The translations under genes and the position numbers were made by a program. A stretch of DNA of 64,000 nucleotides from contig JADJSD010000003.1 in assembly GCA_016711875.1 (NCBI GenBank), positions 682,001-746,000 on the forward strand, in the 5' to 3' direction. Positions 33,437 to 41,752 of this stretch are shown here, in pieces. The DNA is from Betaproteobacteria bacterium (GTDB lineage Bacteria > Pseudomonadota > Gammaproteobacteria > Burkholderiales > Usitatibacteraceae). A model generated the notes under the pieces. The model worked only from the letters and a program-made list of their open reading frames with translations, was not told the DNA's origin and ran no database searches. Every line of letters starts with the position of its first letter. Position 1 is the stretch's first letter.

Positions 33437-33859
33437 ATGAAACTCACCCGATGCCACCTCAGCGCCGCGATCACGACGGCGATCTTCGTGGGCGCCATCG
33501 CGCTCGCGCCCGCGGCCGATGCCGCCTGCGACAACTGCGGCACTGTCGTCGAGACGAAGACGGTCAAGAAGCAAGGCGAGGGCTCCGGTGCCGGCGCGGT
33601 CGTCGGCGGCGTGCTGGGCGGCGTGCTCGGGCACCAGATCGGCTCGGGCCGCGGCAACACGGCGGCCACCGTCGTCGGCGCGGGTGCGGGCGCCTACGCG
33701 GGCCACCAGGTCGAGAAGAACCAGAAGTCGTCGACGAACTACCAGGTGATCGTGAAGATGGAGGACGGCAAGTCCCGCACGTTCAACTTCTCGAAGGAAA
33801 CCAGTTACCGCTCGGGCGACAAGATAAAAGTCGTCGACGGCAAGCTCGTGAAGCAGTAG
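33437..33859 (+). CDS. Glycine-zipper 2TM domain protein, exported
   Basis: 140 residues with a signal peptide (MKLTRCHLSAAITTAIFVGA ... ADA) and a glycine zipper, roughly residues 50-90 (AVVGGVLGGVLGHQIGSG and TVVGAGAGAYAGHQVEKN). The C-terminal part YQVIVKMEDGKSRTFNF is a short beta domain shared by SlyB/Rick_17kDa-type envelope proteins. No lipobox was seen, so it is likely periplasmic or membrane-inserted through the zipper. The RBS GGAGGG precedes the ATG. Confidence 0.8.
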   Translation: MKLTRCHLSAAITTAIFVGAIALAPAADAACDNCGTVVETKTVKKQGEGSGAGAVVGGVLGGVLGHQIGSGRGNTAATVVGAGAGAYAGHQVEKNQKSSTNYQVIVKMEDGKSRTFNFSKETSYRSGDKIKVVDGKLVKQ

Positions 33860-33870
33860 GTTTCCCCGGG

Positions 33871-35202
33871 CTACGGGAGCGCGACCGCCTCGAGGTCGTG
33901 CTCGCCCGCGCCGGTGACGCGCACGCGCAGGAAATCGCCGGCCTTCGCCGCTTTCGCGCCCTTCACGCGGACGATCCCGTCGATCTCCGGCGCGTCGGCG
34001 CTGCTCCGGGCGTACGCGAGGCGGCCTTCGATGTCGTCGACCAGCACCTCGATCTCGCGGCCCACCTTGGCCGCGAGGCGCCGGGCGCTCACCGCGGCCT
34101 GTGCCTGCATGAAGCGCATGAGGCGCTCCTGCTTCACTTCCTCCGGCACGGCGCCGGGCAAGTCGTTGGCCTTCGCGCCGTCCACCGGCGAATAGGCGAA
34201 GCAGCCCACGCGGTCGAGTCCGGCCTCGCGGACGAACGCGAGCAGTTCCTCGAACTCGGCATCCGTCTCGCCGGGGAATCCGACGATGAAGGTCGAGCGC
34301 ACGGTGAGCTCCGGGCAGGCGGCGCGCCAGCCGCGGATGCGCTCGAGGTTCCGTTCGCTCGCCGCCGGCCTCTTCATCAGCTTGAGGATGCGCGGGCTCG
34401 CGTGCTGGAAAGGCACGTCGAGGTAGGGCAGGATGCGCCCCGCGGCCATCAGCGGCAGCACGTCGTCGACATGCGGGTACGGGTACACGTAGTGCAGGCG
34501 CACCCACGCGCCCAGGTCGCCGAGCGCCGCGCACAGCTCCGTCATGCGGGTTCGCAGCGGCTTGCCGCCCCAGAAGCCGGTGCGGTACTTCACGTCGACC
34601 CCGTAGGCGCTCGTGTCCTGCGAGATGACGAGCAGTTCCTTCACGCCCGCCTTCACGAGGCTTTCGGCTTCCTTCATGACGTCGCCCACGGGACGGCTCA
34701 CGAGATCGCCCCGCATCGACGGAATGATGCAGAAGGTGCAGCGATGGTTGCAGCCTTCGGAAATCTTCAGGTACGCGTAGTGGCGCGGCGTGAGCCGGAT
34801 GCCCTGCGGCGGCACGAGGTCGGTGTACGGGTCGTGGGGCCGGGGCAGGTGCGCGTGGACGGCCGCCATCACCTCGGGCGTGGCGTGCGGCCCGGTGACG
34901 GCGAGCACCTTCGGGTGCGCTTCGCGCACCACCTCGCCCTTGGCGCCCAGGCATCCGGTGACGATCACCTTGCCGTTGGCGGCGAGCGCCTCTCCGATGG
35001 CCTCCAGGGATTCCTCGACGGCCGCATCGATGAAGCCGCAGGTGTTCACGACGACGAGGTCCGAGCCCTCGTAGGTGGGCGCGATGTCGTAACCCTCCGC
35101 GCGCAGCTGCGTGAGGATGGACTCGGAATCGACGAGGGCCTTCGGACACCCGAGCGAGACGAAGCCCACGCGAGGGGCGCGGACGGGGCGCTTCGCGGCC
35201 AT
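33871..35202 (-). CDS. rimO: Ribosomal protein uS12 methylthiotransferase RimO
   Basis: 443 residues. An N-terminal UPF0004 domain (VGFVSLGCPKALVDSE, VVNTCGFIDAA, VTGCLGAKG) carries the three Cys of the second 4Fe-4S cluster. The radical-SAM domain has EGCNHRCTFCIIPSMRGD (CxxxCxxC), and a C-terminal TRAM domain ends the protein. The LGCPKALVDSE opening distinguishes RimO from MiaB. It adds a methylthio group to an Asp of ribosomal protein S12. It starts 7 nt after phaR, with which it is probably co-transcribed. Confidence 0.94.
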   Translation of the reverse strand: MAAKRPVRAPRVGFVSLGCPKALVDSESILTQLRAEGYDIAPTYEGSDLVVVNTCGFIDAAVEESLEAIGEALAANGKVIVTGCLGAKGEVVREAHPKVLAVTGPHATPEVMAAVHAHLPRPHDPYTDLVPPQGIRLTPRHYAYLKISEGCNHRCTFCIIPSMRGDLVSRPVGDVMKEAESLVKAGVKELLVISQDTSAYGVDVKYRTGFWGGKPLRTRMTELCAALGDLGAWVRLHYVYPYPHVDDVLPLMAAGRILPYLDVPFQHASPRILKLMKRPAASERNLERIRGWRAACPELTVRSTFIVGFPGETDAEFEELLAFVREAGLDRVGCFAYSPVDGAKANDLPGAVPEEVKQERLMRFMQAQAAVSARRLAAKVGREIEVLVDDIEGRLAYARSSADAPEIDGIVRVKGAKAAKAGDFLRVRVTGAGEHDLEAVALP

Positions 35203-35209
35203 CGGGGGC

Positions 35210-35827
35210 CTACTTGCGCGTGCGCGGTTTTCTCGCGCTGCCCCGGGTGGGCTTGGGGGCGGCCTTCGGCGGCACGGGGGTGACGGGCGGTTCCTCGGCG
35301 GGGCCCTCGCCCGGGGGCTGGGCGTAGGGGAATCCCGAGAACAGCTTGAACGCCTGGGTGCGCAGCTCGTCCTGCATGTCGATCACCGCCTTCGCGCCCT
35401 TCTCGAGGTAGCCGCCCATCACCTGGGGGATCGGCTGGCCCGAGATGATGTTGGTGAAGGTATCCGGCGGCACCTTGGGGATGAGCACCTGCGCCTGCTC
35501 CTGGAACCGCTTCTGGGCCTCGTGGAAGGCGTGGATCGAGCGCTCGAGGTACGAGCCCATGAGGCCCTGCATCGAGTGTCCGTAGTACCGGATGATGTTC
35601 GCGAGCATGTCGGTGGAGAACATCGGCACGCCGCCGGACTCCTCCTCCAGGATGATCTGAAGCAGGATGGCGCGCGTGAGGTCCTCGCCGCTTTTCGCGT
35701 CCTGCACCTGGAAGTCCTTGTAGCCCAGCACCAGGTCCTTCACTTCGGCCAGCGTGATGTAGGTGGACGTCTCGGTATCGTACAGGCGGCGGTTCGGGTA
35801 CTTCTTGATGATGCGGGGCGTGGCCAT
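35210..35827 (-). CDS. phaR: PHB-responsive repressor PhaR
   Basis: 205 residues. MATPRIIKKYPNRRLYDTE opens the PHB/PHA accumulation regulator DNA-binding domain, and a second PHB_acc domain lies near residues 68-110 (FSTDMLANIIRYYGHSMQG). The tail is rich in Pro, Lys and Arg. PhaR binds nascent PHB granules and, when free, represses phasin transcription; the divergent gene here is a phasin. The ~240-nt space between them should hold its operators. Confidence 0.93.
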   Translation of the reverse strand: MATPRIIKKYPNRRLYDTETSTYITLAEVKDLVLGYKDFQVQDAKSGEDLTRAILLQIILEEESGGVPMFSTDMLANIIRYYGHSMQGLMGSYLERSIHAFHEAQKRFQEQAQVLIPKVPPDTFTNIISGQPIPQVMGGYLEKGAKAVIDMQDELRTQAFKLFSGFPYAQPPGEGPAEEPPVTPVPPKAAPKPTRGSARKPRTRK

Positions 35828-35900
35828 CGCGAGGGTCCTTCGCTTGTTGCGCTACATCAATCGGGAGATTCCGCGCATGCACACCAGCCGGTGCGCGTCC

Positions 35901-35936
35901 GGGGTCAAGTGCTTCATTTTATTACTTTTTGACCCC
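35901..35936. repeat. Small inverted repeat upstream of the phasin promoter
   Basis: GGGGTCAA (35901-35908) and TTGACCCC (35929-35936) flank a 20-nt AT-rich loop. The base composition is strikingly low in GC for this genome. It could be a remnant REP-like repeat or a weak terminator for the phaR side. Its function is not established. Confidence 0.5.
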
Positions 35937-35985
35937 ATGCGGCAGTGCGGCGACCGGGCGATGGTGCGCTGCAATAATTTCTTCC

Positions 35986-36014
35986 TTGACAGGGGGGGGA
36001 GCGCTTCCTAGAAT
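35986..36014 (+). promoter_or_regulatory. Sigma-70-type promoter of the phasin gene
   Basis: TTGACA (35986-35991), a 17-nt spacer and TAGAAT (36009-36014) form a near-consensus promoter 51 nt before the phasin start codon. TGC-rich stretches on both sides (TGCGCTGCAATAAT at 35966, TTGCGGCGCACAATAA after the -10) are plausible PhaR operator sites, but that is inference. Confidence 0.75.
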
Positions 36015-36065
36015 GCCTTATGTTGCGGCGCACAATAACGCCGTCCCATCCCTTCCGGAGAAGCC

Positions 36066-36587
36066 ATGGCCAACCTGAACAACCCGTTCGCCGAAGTCAA
36101 CCAGTCCGCCGTCGACGCCGCCACGCGCCTGTCGAAGGTCTCGATCGACAGCGCCGAGCGCATCTTCGCCCTGCAACTCGCCTTCGCGAAGGCCGCCCTC
36201 GCGGACGCGACGAAGACCGCCAAGGTCGCCGCTTCCACGCAGGACCCGCAGCAGATCCTCGCCCTGCGCACGCAGAGCGCGGAAGCCGCGATGACCCAGA
36301 TGATCGAGCTCTCGAGGAGCCTCTACGAGGTCGCCTCGGAGGCCCAGGCCGAATTCACCAAGCTGGCCGAGGATCGCCTGTCGGCCCTCCAGCGCGGCGT
36401 GACCGAGTCGGTCGACCAGGCCACCAAGAGCGCCCCGGCCGGCAGCGACGTCGCCGTCGCCGCGCTCAAGAGCTCGATGGCCGCGGCCACCGCCGCCTTC
36501 GACACGTTCACCAAGGCCGCGCGCCACGCCGCCAGCTTCACCGACGCCGGCGTGAAGGCCGCGTCGTCGCCCAAGGGTCGCAAGTAA
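36066..36587 (+). CDS. phaP: Phasin (PHB granule-associated protein)
   Basis: 173 residues of the phasin_2 family: MANLNNPFAEVNQSAVDAAT, amphipathic helices rich in Ala, and FAKAALADATKTAKVAAST. Phasins coat PHB granules and set granule number and size. It has a strong promoter, an RBS (GGAGAAG) and a terminator, and is divergent from the PHB-sensing repressor phaR. The phaB gene follows, with its own RBS after the terminator. Confidence 0.9.
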   Translation: MANLNNPFAEVNQSAVDAATRLSKVSIDSAERIFALQLAFAKAALADATKTAKVAASTQDPQQILALRTQSAEAAMTQMIELSRSLYEVASEAQAEFTKLAEDRLSALQRGVTESVDQATKSAPAGSDVAVAALKSSMAAATAAFDTFTKAARHAASFTDAGVKAASSPKGRK

Positions 36588-36617
36588 CGCTTCCCCCAAG
36601 GCACACCGTCTCCTCCT

Positions 36618-36650
36618 CCTTTATCTCAAATTCTCCAATTTGGATAAAGG
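36618..36650 (+). other. AT-rich RNA hairpin after the phasin gene
   Basis: CCTTTATC-T-CAAATT, loop CTCC, AATTTG-GATAAAGG: a 14-bp stem with one unpaired T. It lies 6 nt before the terminator hairpin. A 3'-stabilising element of an abundant phasin mRNA, or part of a small 3'-UTR RNA, are possibilities only. Confidence 0.6.
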
Positions 36651-36655
36651 TTCCA

Positions 36656-36684
36656 ACCCCGAGCTTACCCTCGGGGTTTTTTTT
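36656..36684 (+). terminator. Rho-independent terminator of phaP
   Basis: The stem CCCCGAG / CTCGGGG with a 6-nt loop is followed by eight T. It lies about 70 nt after the phasin stop and 46 nt before the phaB start. Confidence 0.9.
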
Positions 36685-36729
36685 GCCCGGACCCTGCGAC
36701 GGGTCCCGTAAGAAGGAAGGAAAGCAGTC

Positions 36730-37479
36730 ATGAAGAAGAAAATTGCCCTCGTCACGGGCGGCGTCGGCGGCATCGGCTCCGCGATCTGCAAGCGACTCGC
36801 CGAGGATGGCCATTTCGTCGTGGCCAACTACGGCATCCCCGGCACGGAGACCAAGTGGCTCGCCTCGATGGCTGCCGCGGGGCTGCACCCCGGCAGCACC
36901 GCCCTCGCCTTCGGCGACGTCACGAAGTACGAGGCGATGGCCGAGATGGTCGCCAAGATCACCGCAGAGCACGGGCCCGTCGACATCCTCGTGAACTGCG
37001 CGGGCATCACGCGCGACACGACCTTCCGCAAGATGACGCCCGAGCAGTGGCACGCGGTCATCGACACCAACCTCACGAGCGTGTTCAACGTGACGCGACA
37101 GGTGGTCGACGGAATGCTCGAGCGCGGCTGGGGCCGGATCGTCAACATCTCCTCGGTGAACGGCATCCGCGGCCAGTTCGGGCAGACCAACTACTCCGCC
37201 GCCAAGGCCGGCATCCTCGGCTTCACCAAGGCGCTCGCCCAGGAAGTCGTGAAGAAGGGCGTCACGGTGAATGCCGTCTCGCCCGGCTACGTCGCCACCG
37301 ACATGGTGATGGCCATCCGCGAGGACGTGCGCGCCCAGATCGTGGCGCAGATCCCGGCCGGGCGCCTCGCCCTGCCCGAGGAAGTGGCCGATTCGGTGTC
37401 CTTCCTGGCCTCGGACAAGGCCGCCTACATCACGGGCGCCAACCTGTCGGTGAACGGCGGGCTGCACATGTACGCCTGA
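36730..37479 (+). CDS. phaB: Acetoacetyl-CoA reductase (PhaB)
   Basis: 249-residue SDR. The NAD(P)-binding motif is TGGVGGIGSAIC. NCAGITRDTTFRKM, the catalytic Ser in VNISSVNG and YSAAKAG (Tyr, Lys) match PhaB, as does the ending GANLSVNGGLHMYA. It reduces acetoacetyl-CoA to (R)-3-hydroxybutyryl-CoA with NADPH for PHB synthesis. The RBS GAAGGAAAG is clear. A second, divergent copy lies at 39095-39841. There is no phaA thiolase in the window. Confidence 0.92.
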   Translation: MKKKIALVTGGVGGIGSAICKRLAEDGHFVVANYGIPGTETKWLASMAAAGLHPGSTALAFGDVTKYEAMAEMVAKITAEHGPVDILVNCAGITRDTTFRKMTPEQWHAVIDTNLTSVFNVTRQVVDGMLERGWGRIVNISSVNGIRGQFGQTNYSAAKAGILGFTKALAQEVVKKGVTVNAVSPGYVATDMVMAIREDVRAQIVAQIPAGRLALPEEVADSVSFLASDKAAYITGANLSVNGGLHMYA

Positions 37480-37500
37480 TTTACTGCGGCTGAAACGAAG

Positions 37501-37527
37501 AAAAGGGGCCTCATGGGGCCCCTTTTC
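37501..37527 (+). terminator. Rho-independent terminator of phaB
   Basis: AAAAGGGGCC pairs with GGCCCCTTTT around a short loop, 21 nt after the phaB stop. The symmetrical A/T flanks would let it work in both directions. Confidence 0.85.
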
Positions 37528-37624
37528 GCTCAATTGACGGCTCAGGCTGCCGTAGAACCCCGTGGAAGGCCACGATCGCGCCGGGCACCCGCCGGGCGGG
37601 CCGCAACCTTCCCCGAGAGCCGCC

Positions 37625-39124
37625 ATGCGATACAGGCCCGTGTTCCGTTCCGTCAGCAACTTCGTCGCGGCCGCCGCTGCGCTGGCGATGCTGGCCTTGC
37701 TGCTCGCGACGATCTACTTCACCTGGTTCGAGCTGCAGTGGACGACATTCTTCGCCGGCATCCTGGCGGCCGCCGTGATCTCCATCGTGAGCCGCGTCTC
37801 CCACTCCGAATGGCTGCTCGCCCGGCGATCGGCGCAGGTCTCGCAGTTGCGCTCCAAGCTCAATGCCGAGCAGGTGCTGCGCAAGCGCAGCGACGACCAG
37901 CTCGCCTCGGTGCGCGCGAACGTGCGGCACCTGGATGAATCGCTGCCCGCCGGCGTGGCCTTCATCGACCCCGAAGGAGTCGTCCGCTACCACAACCGCG
38001 CCTTTCGCCTGTCGCAGGGGCTCACCGCCGACCGGATCGACGGCCGGCCCCTCGCCGACGTGCTGGGCGCGGCCGCCTGGGGGCGGCTGGGCGAGTCCGT
38101 GACCGGCGCCCTCGCGCTCGGCCGGAATTCAACGGTCGTGCGCGCCGCCGGCGAAGGCGGCGCGGACTGCGCCTGCGCGGTCCACGTGTTGCCGCTCGAG
38201 TCCGTTCCGGGGGGAATGGCCGGCGCGTACCTGCTGCAAGTGGAGTCGATGGCCGCCGCCGAGCTTCCGCGGGGACTCGAACCGCCGCCGCCCCAGGGCC
38301 GGACGATCTACGCGAACACGCTCAACGAGACGATCATGAACTGGGACCACGCCGCCACGCGCCTGCGCCAGGCCCTCGATCGCGACGAGTTCTGCCTGTA
38401 CGGGCAGCGGATCAGGGGGCTCGAGCCCACCACCGCCCCGCGCCACCTGCTCGAGCTCCTCGTGCGCCTTCGCGAGGAAGAGGACCAGCTCATCCCGCCG
38501 GGCACCTTCCTGCCGCTCGTGGAGGAACATGGCCTCATGCCCGAGCTGGACCGCTGGGTCGTGCGCCACCTGCTCGACTGGGCGCAACGATCGCCTTCGC
38601 GCCTCGAGACCGTCTACAGCATCAACGTGGCTCCGGCGACGATCGCCGACGGAACCTTCCCCGATTACGTGCGCGAGCAACTCGCGAGCCGGGGCATGCT
38701 CGGCAGCCTGCTTTGCTTCGAGGTGCCCGAGCCCGAGGCCGCGACGGGACTCGTCCCGATCCGCGGGTTCGTCGAGCGCGTGCGCGCGGCGGGCTGCCTT
38801 TCGGCGCTGTGCGGCTTCGGACGAACGCTCGAATCGTTCGACCAGGTGGCCGCCCTTCCCGTCGACTTCCTCAAGGTGGACGCCGGCATCGTGCTGCGAC
38901 TCGCCACGAGCCCGGTGGACCAGGCGAAGCTCAAGGCCATCGTGCGCATCGCGCGCGAGACCCGGCGGCGGACCATCGCCGAATGCGTCGAGGACACGGA
39001 GACGATCAGCCGGCTGCGCCGCCTCGGGGTGGACTACGCGCAGGGCTTCGCCATCGGGCGGCCGGAGCCGCTCGAGAACGAAGCGCCGGCGCACTCAGAA
39101 CATGTGCTGGCCGCCGTTGATTGA
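37625..39124 (+). CDS. Membrane PAS-EAL protein with degenerate EAL domain
   Basis: 499 residues. Two N-terminal membrane helices (about 10-35 and 39-58), a short coiled coil (59-105), a PAS domain (about 106-215) and an EAL-type domain (about 250-495). EAL landmarks survive as ELLVRLREEEDQLIPPGTFL, INVAPATI and ECVEDTETISRLRRLGVDY. However, the central DDFGTG catalytic motif is LCGFGRT, losing both Asp, so c-di-GMP hydrolysis is unlikely and a binding or scaffold role is more plausible. It sits between two phaB genes, and its 3' end overlaps phaB2 by 30 nt. Confidence 0.82.
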   Translation: MRYRPVFRSVSNFVAAAAALAMLALLLATIYFTWFELQWTTFFAGILAAAVISIVSRVSHSEWLLARRSAQVSQLRSKLNAEQVLRKRSDDQLASVRANVRHLDESLPAGVAFIDPEGVVRYHNRAFRLSQGLTADRIDGRPLADVLGAAAWGRLGESVTGALALGRNSTVVRAAGEGGADCACAVHVLPLESVPGGMAGAYLLQVESMAAAELPRGLEPPPPQGRTIYANTLNETIMNWDHAATRLRQALDRDEFCLYGQRIRGLEPTTAPRHLLELLVRLREEEDQLIPPGTFLPLVEEHGLMPELDRWVVRHLLDWAQRSPSRLETVYSINVAPATIADGTFPDYVREQLASRGMLGSLLCFEVPEPEAATGLVPIRGFVERVRAAGCLSALCGFGRTLESFDQVAALPVDFLKVDAGIVLRLATSPVDQAKLKAIVRIARETRRRTIAECVEDTETISRLRRLGVDYAQGFAIGRPEPLENEAPAHSEHVLAAVD

Positions 39125-39841
39125 GATGTTGGCGCCGGTGATGAACGCCGCTTCCTCCGAGGCGAGGTAGGCGCACAGGCCCGCGACTTCCTCGGGGTGG
39201 CCCAGGCGGCCGATCGGGATCTGCGGGACGATCTTCGTGTCCAGCACTTCCTTCGGGATCGCCATCACCATCTTCGTGCCGATGTAGCCCGGCGAGATCG
39301 TGTTCACGGTGACGCCCTTCTTCGCGACTTCCAGCGCGAGGGCCTTGGTGAAGCCGTGCATGCCCGCCTTGGCCGCCGAGTAGTTCGTCTGCCCGAAGGC
39401 GCCCTTCTGGCCGTTCACGGATGAGACGTTGATGACGCGGCCCCAGCCGCGCTCGACCATCGCGTCGACCACGGGCTTGGTCATGTTGAAGACGCTGTCG
39501 AGGTTGGTGCCCATCACCGCGTCCCAGTCGGGCTTGCCCATCTTCTTGAACGTCATGTCGCGCGTGATGCCGGCGTTGTTGATCAGGATGTCGATGGGAC
39601 CGACCTCCTCGGAGATCTTCGCCTCGATCTTCTGGCAGTCCTCGTAGTCGCTCACGTCGCAGGGGTAGGCGTGGAAGTGGTAGTCGCGGGCCGACATCTC
39701 CTTGAGCCAGTCCGCGTGCTTGGTGTTGCCGGGCGAGTACGTGACGACGACCTTGATGCCCATGCGGGCGAGCTTCATGCAGATGGCTTCCCCGAGGCCG
39801 CCCATGCCTCCCGTCACCAGGGCGATGCGTTGTTGCGTCAT
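39095..39841 (-). CDS. phaB2: Acetoacetyl-CoA reductase, second copy
   Basis: 248-residue SDR, paralogous to the gene at 36730-37479. TGGMGGLGEAICMKL is the cofactor loop, NNAGITRDMTFKKMGKPDW, NVSSVNGQKGAFGQ and YSAAKAG form the active site, and the protein ends GANISINGGQHMF. The RBS GGAGGAG is strong. It follows phaC by 32 nt, so phaC-phaB2 form one unit. It is closer to the textbook phaCAB PhaB than the other copy in its YSPGNTKHADWLKEM segment; that comparison is by eye. Confidence 0.92.
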   Translation of the reverse strand: MTQQRIALVTGGMGGLGEAICMKLARMGIKVVVTYSPGNTKHADWLKEMSARDYHFHAYPCDVSDYEDCQKIEAKISEEVGPIDILINNAGITRDMTFKKMGKPDWDAVMGTNLDSVFNMTKPVVDAMVERGWGRVINVSSVNGQKGAFGQTNYSAAKAGMHGFTKALALEVAKKGVTVNTISPGYIGTKMVMAIPKEVLDTKIVPQIPIGRLGHPEEVAGLCAYLASEEAAFITGANISINGGQHMF

Positions 39842-39873
39842 TTTGTTTTTTCTCCTCCTGCGGGTGGGACTGC

Positions 39874-41643
39874 TCAGGTGCGCTTCGCCCGGGAAGCCTC
39901 CCGGGCGGGCGCTTCGATTTCCGCGCGCTCCTTCACGTAGCGGCCCGGCGCCGGCTCGATCACGCGGCCGCGGGGGCCGCCGAGCTTCGTGCGCGCCGCG
40001 ACGAGCTTGCCGCCGAACCCCTCGAGCCATTCGGCCCACGGGTTCCACCAGCTGCCCGGCACTTCCTGCGCCTTGGCGAACCACTGGTCCGGATCGTCCA
40101 GCAGTCGCTCGTGGGTCCAGTAGCTGCGCTTGTTCTTGGAAGCCGGATTGATGGCGCCGGCGATGTGCCCGCTCGCGCCCAGCACGAACTTCACCGGGCC
40201 GCCCAGGCAGCGCGCGCTCGCGTAGCCGCCTTTCCAGGGAACGATGTGGTCCTCGCGGGCGGCCATCACGAAGGCCGGCATGTCGACGCGGCGCAGGTCC
40301 ACGGGCTCGCCCAGCATCGTGAGCGCGTCGGGCTGCGCGAGCTTGTTGTCCTGGTAGGTGTTGCGCAGGTAGTAGCCGTACATCGGCCCGGGCAGGTTGG
40401 TCGAGTCCGCGTTCCAGTAGAGCAGGTCGAACGCGGGCGGCTGCTTGCCCTTCAGGTAGTTGTTCACCACGTACGTCCAGACGAGATCGTTCGCGCGCAG
40501 GCTCGAGAAGGCGCTCGCGAGCTCCGAGCCCGGCACGACGCCGCCGCGGGCGAGCTGCTTCTCGCGCTTCTGGACGAAATTCCTGTCGAGGTAGACGCGG
40601 ATCTCGCCCACGTCCGTGAAGTCGAGGAGCGCGGTCATCAGCGTGAGGCTCGCGACGGGCTTCTGCTTCCTGCGCGCGAGCACCGCGAGTCCCGAGGCGA
40701 GCAGCGTGCCGCCGATGCAGAAGCCGAGCGCGTTCACCTGCTTCGCGCCGGTCGCCGCCCGGGCGGCGTCCAGCGCGGCGATGATGCCCTTCTCCACGTA
40801 GTCGTCCCAGGTGAGGGTGTCGAGCGGCGGCTTCACGTTGCGCCACGAGACGAGGAACACCGTGTGGCCCTGCTCCACGGCGAAGCGCACGAGCGAGTTC
40901 TCCGGCTGCAGGTCCATGATGTAGAACTTGTTGATGCACGGCGGCACGATCACCAGGGGGCGCTCGTGCACCTTCCTCGTGAGGGGCGTGTACTGGATGA
41001 GCTGCATCACGTCCGTCTCGAACACCACGCCGCCCGGGGAGACCGCGATGTTCCGGCCGATCTCGAAGGCCTGCTCGTCGGTCATCGAGATTCGCCCCTT
41101 CTCGATGTCGGCCGCGAGGTTCTTCACGCCCTCCTCGAGGCTCTTGCCGCCGGATTCCAGCGCCGTCTTGAGCGCCTCGGGGTTCGTGAGCAGGTAATTG
41201 GAGGGCGCGGCCGCGTCGAGGTACTGGCGCATGAAGAAACGCATGCGCTGGCGCGTCGGTCCGTCGAGGTCGGCCTTCTCCACGGCCTCCATCATCATCC
41301 GCGAGGTGAGCAGGTACGAGTCGCGGTAGTAGCGAAAGAGCGGCAGCTCGTTCCATTCGGGCGCGCTGAATCGCTTGTCGCCGGCCGGCGCGGCCTCCGG
41401 CGCGGGATGGAAGGACTTCATCCAGAGATCCAGCTGCTCCTTCATGTAACGGCCCTGCAGGTCGAGCAGGGTCTCGGGCTTGGCCGAGAGCGAGTCGATC
41501 CAGGCGCGGTAGGCCTCGGCGAAGCCGGAGAGCACCTGCTGCGACGGGCCTTCGCCCTTGAGGGTGGCGGACATCTTGGCCTGGGCGAGACGCAGGGCCT
41601 GGGCGACGGCTTCGGGATCGGTACGGGCTTGGGCGGGGGGCAT
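39874..41643 (-). CDS. phaC: Class I polyhydroxyalkanoate synthase PhaC
   Basis: 589 residues from MPPAQARTDP. The N-terminal PhaC domain (about 85-255, WNELPLFRYYRDSYLLTSR) precedes an alpha/beta-hydrolase catalytic domain with the lipase-like box GFCIGG (nucleophile Cys about 309), Asp in REDHIVPW and His in GASGHIAG. The length and single-subunit form fit class I synthases that polymerise (R)-3-hydroxybutyryl-CoA. A TTG 45 nt upstream is an alternative start but lies too near the inferred transcription start. It is the first gene of phaC-phaB2. Confidence 0.94.
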   Translation of the reverse strand: MPPAQARTDPEAVAQALRLAQAKMSATLKGEGPSQQVLSGFAEAYRAWIDSLSAKPETLLDLQGRYMKEQLDLWMKSFHPAPEAAPAGDKRFSAPEWNELPLFRYYRDSYLLTSRMMMEAVEKADLDGPTRQRMRFFMRQYLDAAAPSNYLLTNPEALKTALESGGKSLEEGVKNLAADIEKGRISMTDEQAFEIGRNIAVSPGGVVFETDVMQLIQYTPLTRKVHERPLVIVPPCINKFYIMDLQPENSLVRFAVEQGHTVFLVSWRNVKPPLDTLTWDDYVEKGIIAALDAARAATGAKQVNALGFCIGGTLLASGLAVLARRKQKPVASLTLMTALLDFTDVGEIRVYLDRNFVQKREKQLARGGVVPGSELASAFSSLRANDLVWTYVVNNYLKGKQPPAFDLLYWNADSTNLPGPMYGYYLRNTYQDNKLAQPDALTMLGEPVDLRRVDMPAFVMAAREDHIVPWKGGYASARCLGGPVKFVLGASGHIAGAINPASKNKRSYWTHERLLDDPDQWFAKAQEVPGSWWNPWAEWLEGFGGKLVAARTKLGGPRGRVIEPAPGRYVKERAEIEAPAREASRAKRT

Positions 41644-41702
41644 GGTAGGCACGAAGCTGTAAGATTCGTGAAAGCTATTGATAATCAAGAGATTTTGCCC
41701 GA

Positions 41703-41732
41703 ATTCTGGGGGGCGGCCTTGCGTCGTGTCAA
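41703..41732 (-). promoter_or_regulatory. Sigma-70-type promoter of phaC
   Basis: On the minus strand, TTGACA (41732-41727), an 18-nt spacer and CAGAAT (41708-41703). The -35 is perfect and the -10 matches 4 of 6. It would give a leader of about 50 nt to the phaC start at 41643. Confidence 0.5.
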
Positions 41733-41752
41733 GGCAACCGCTCGGGTTATCC

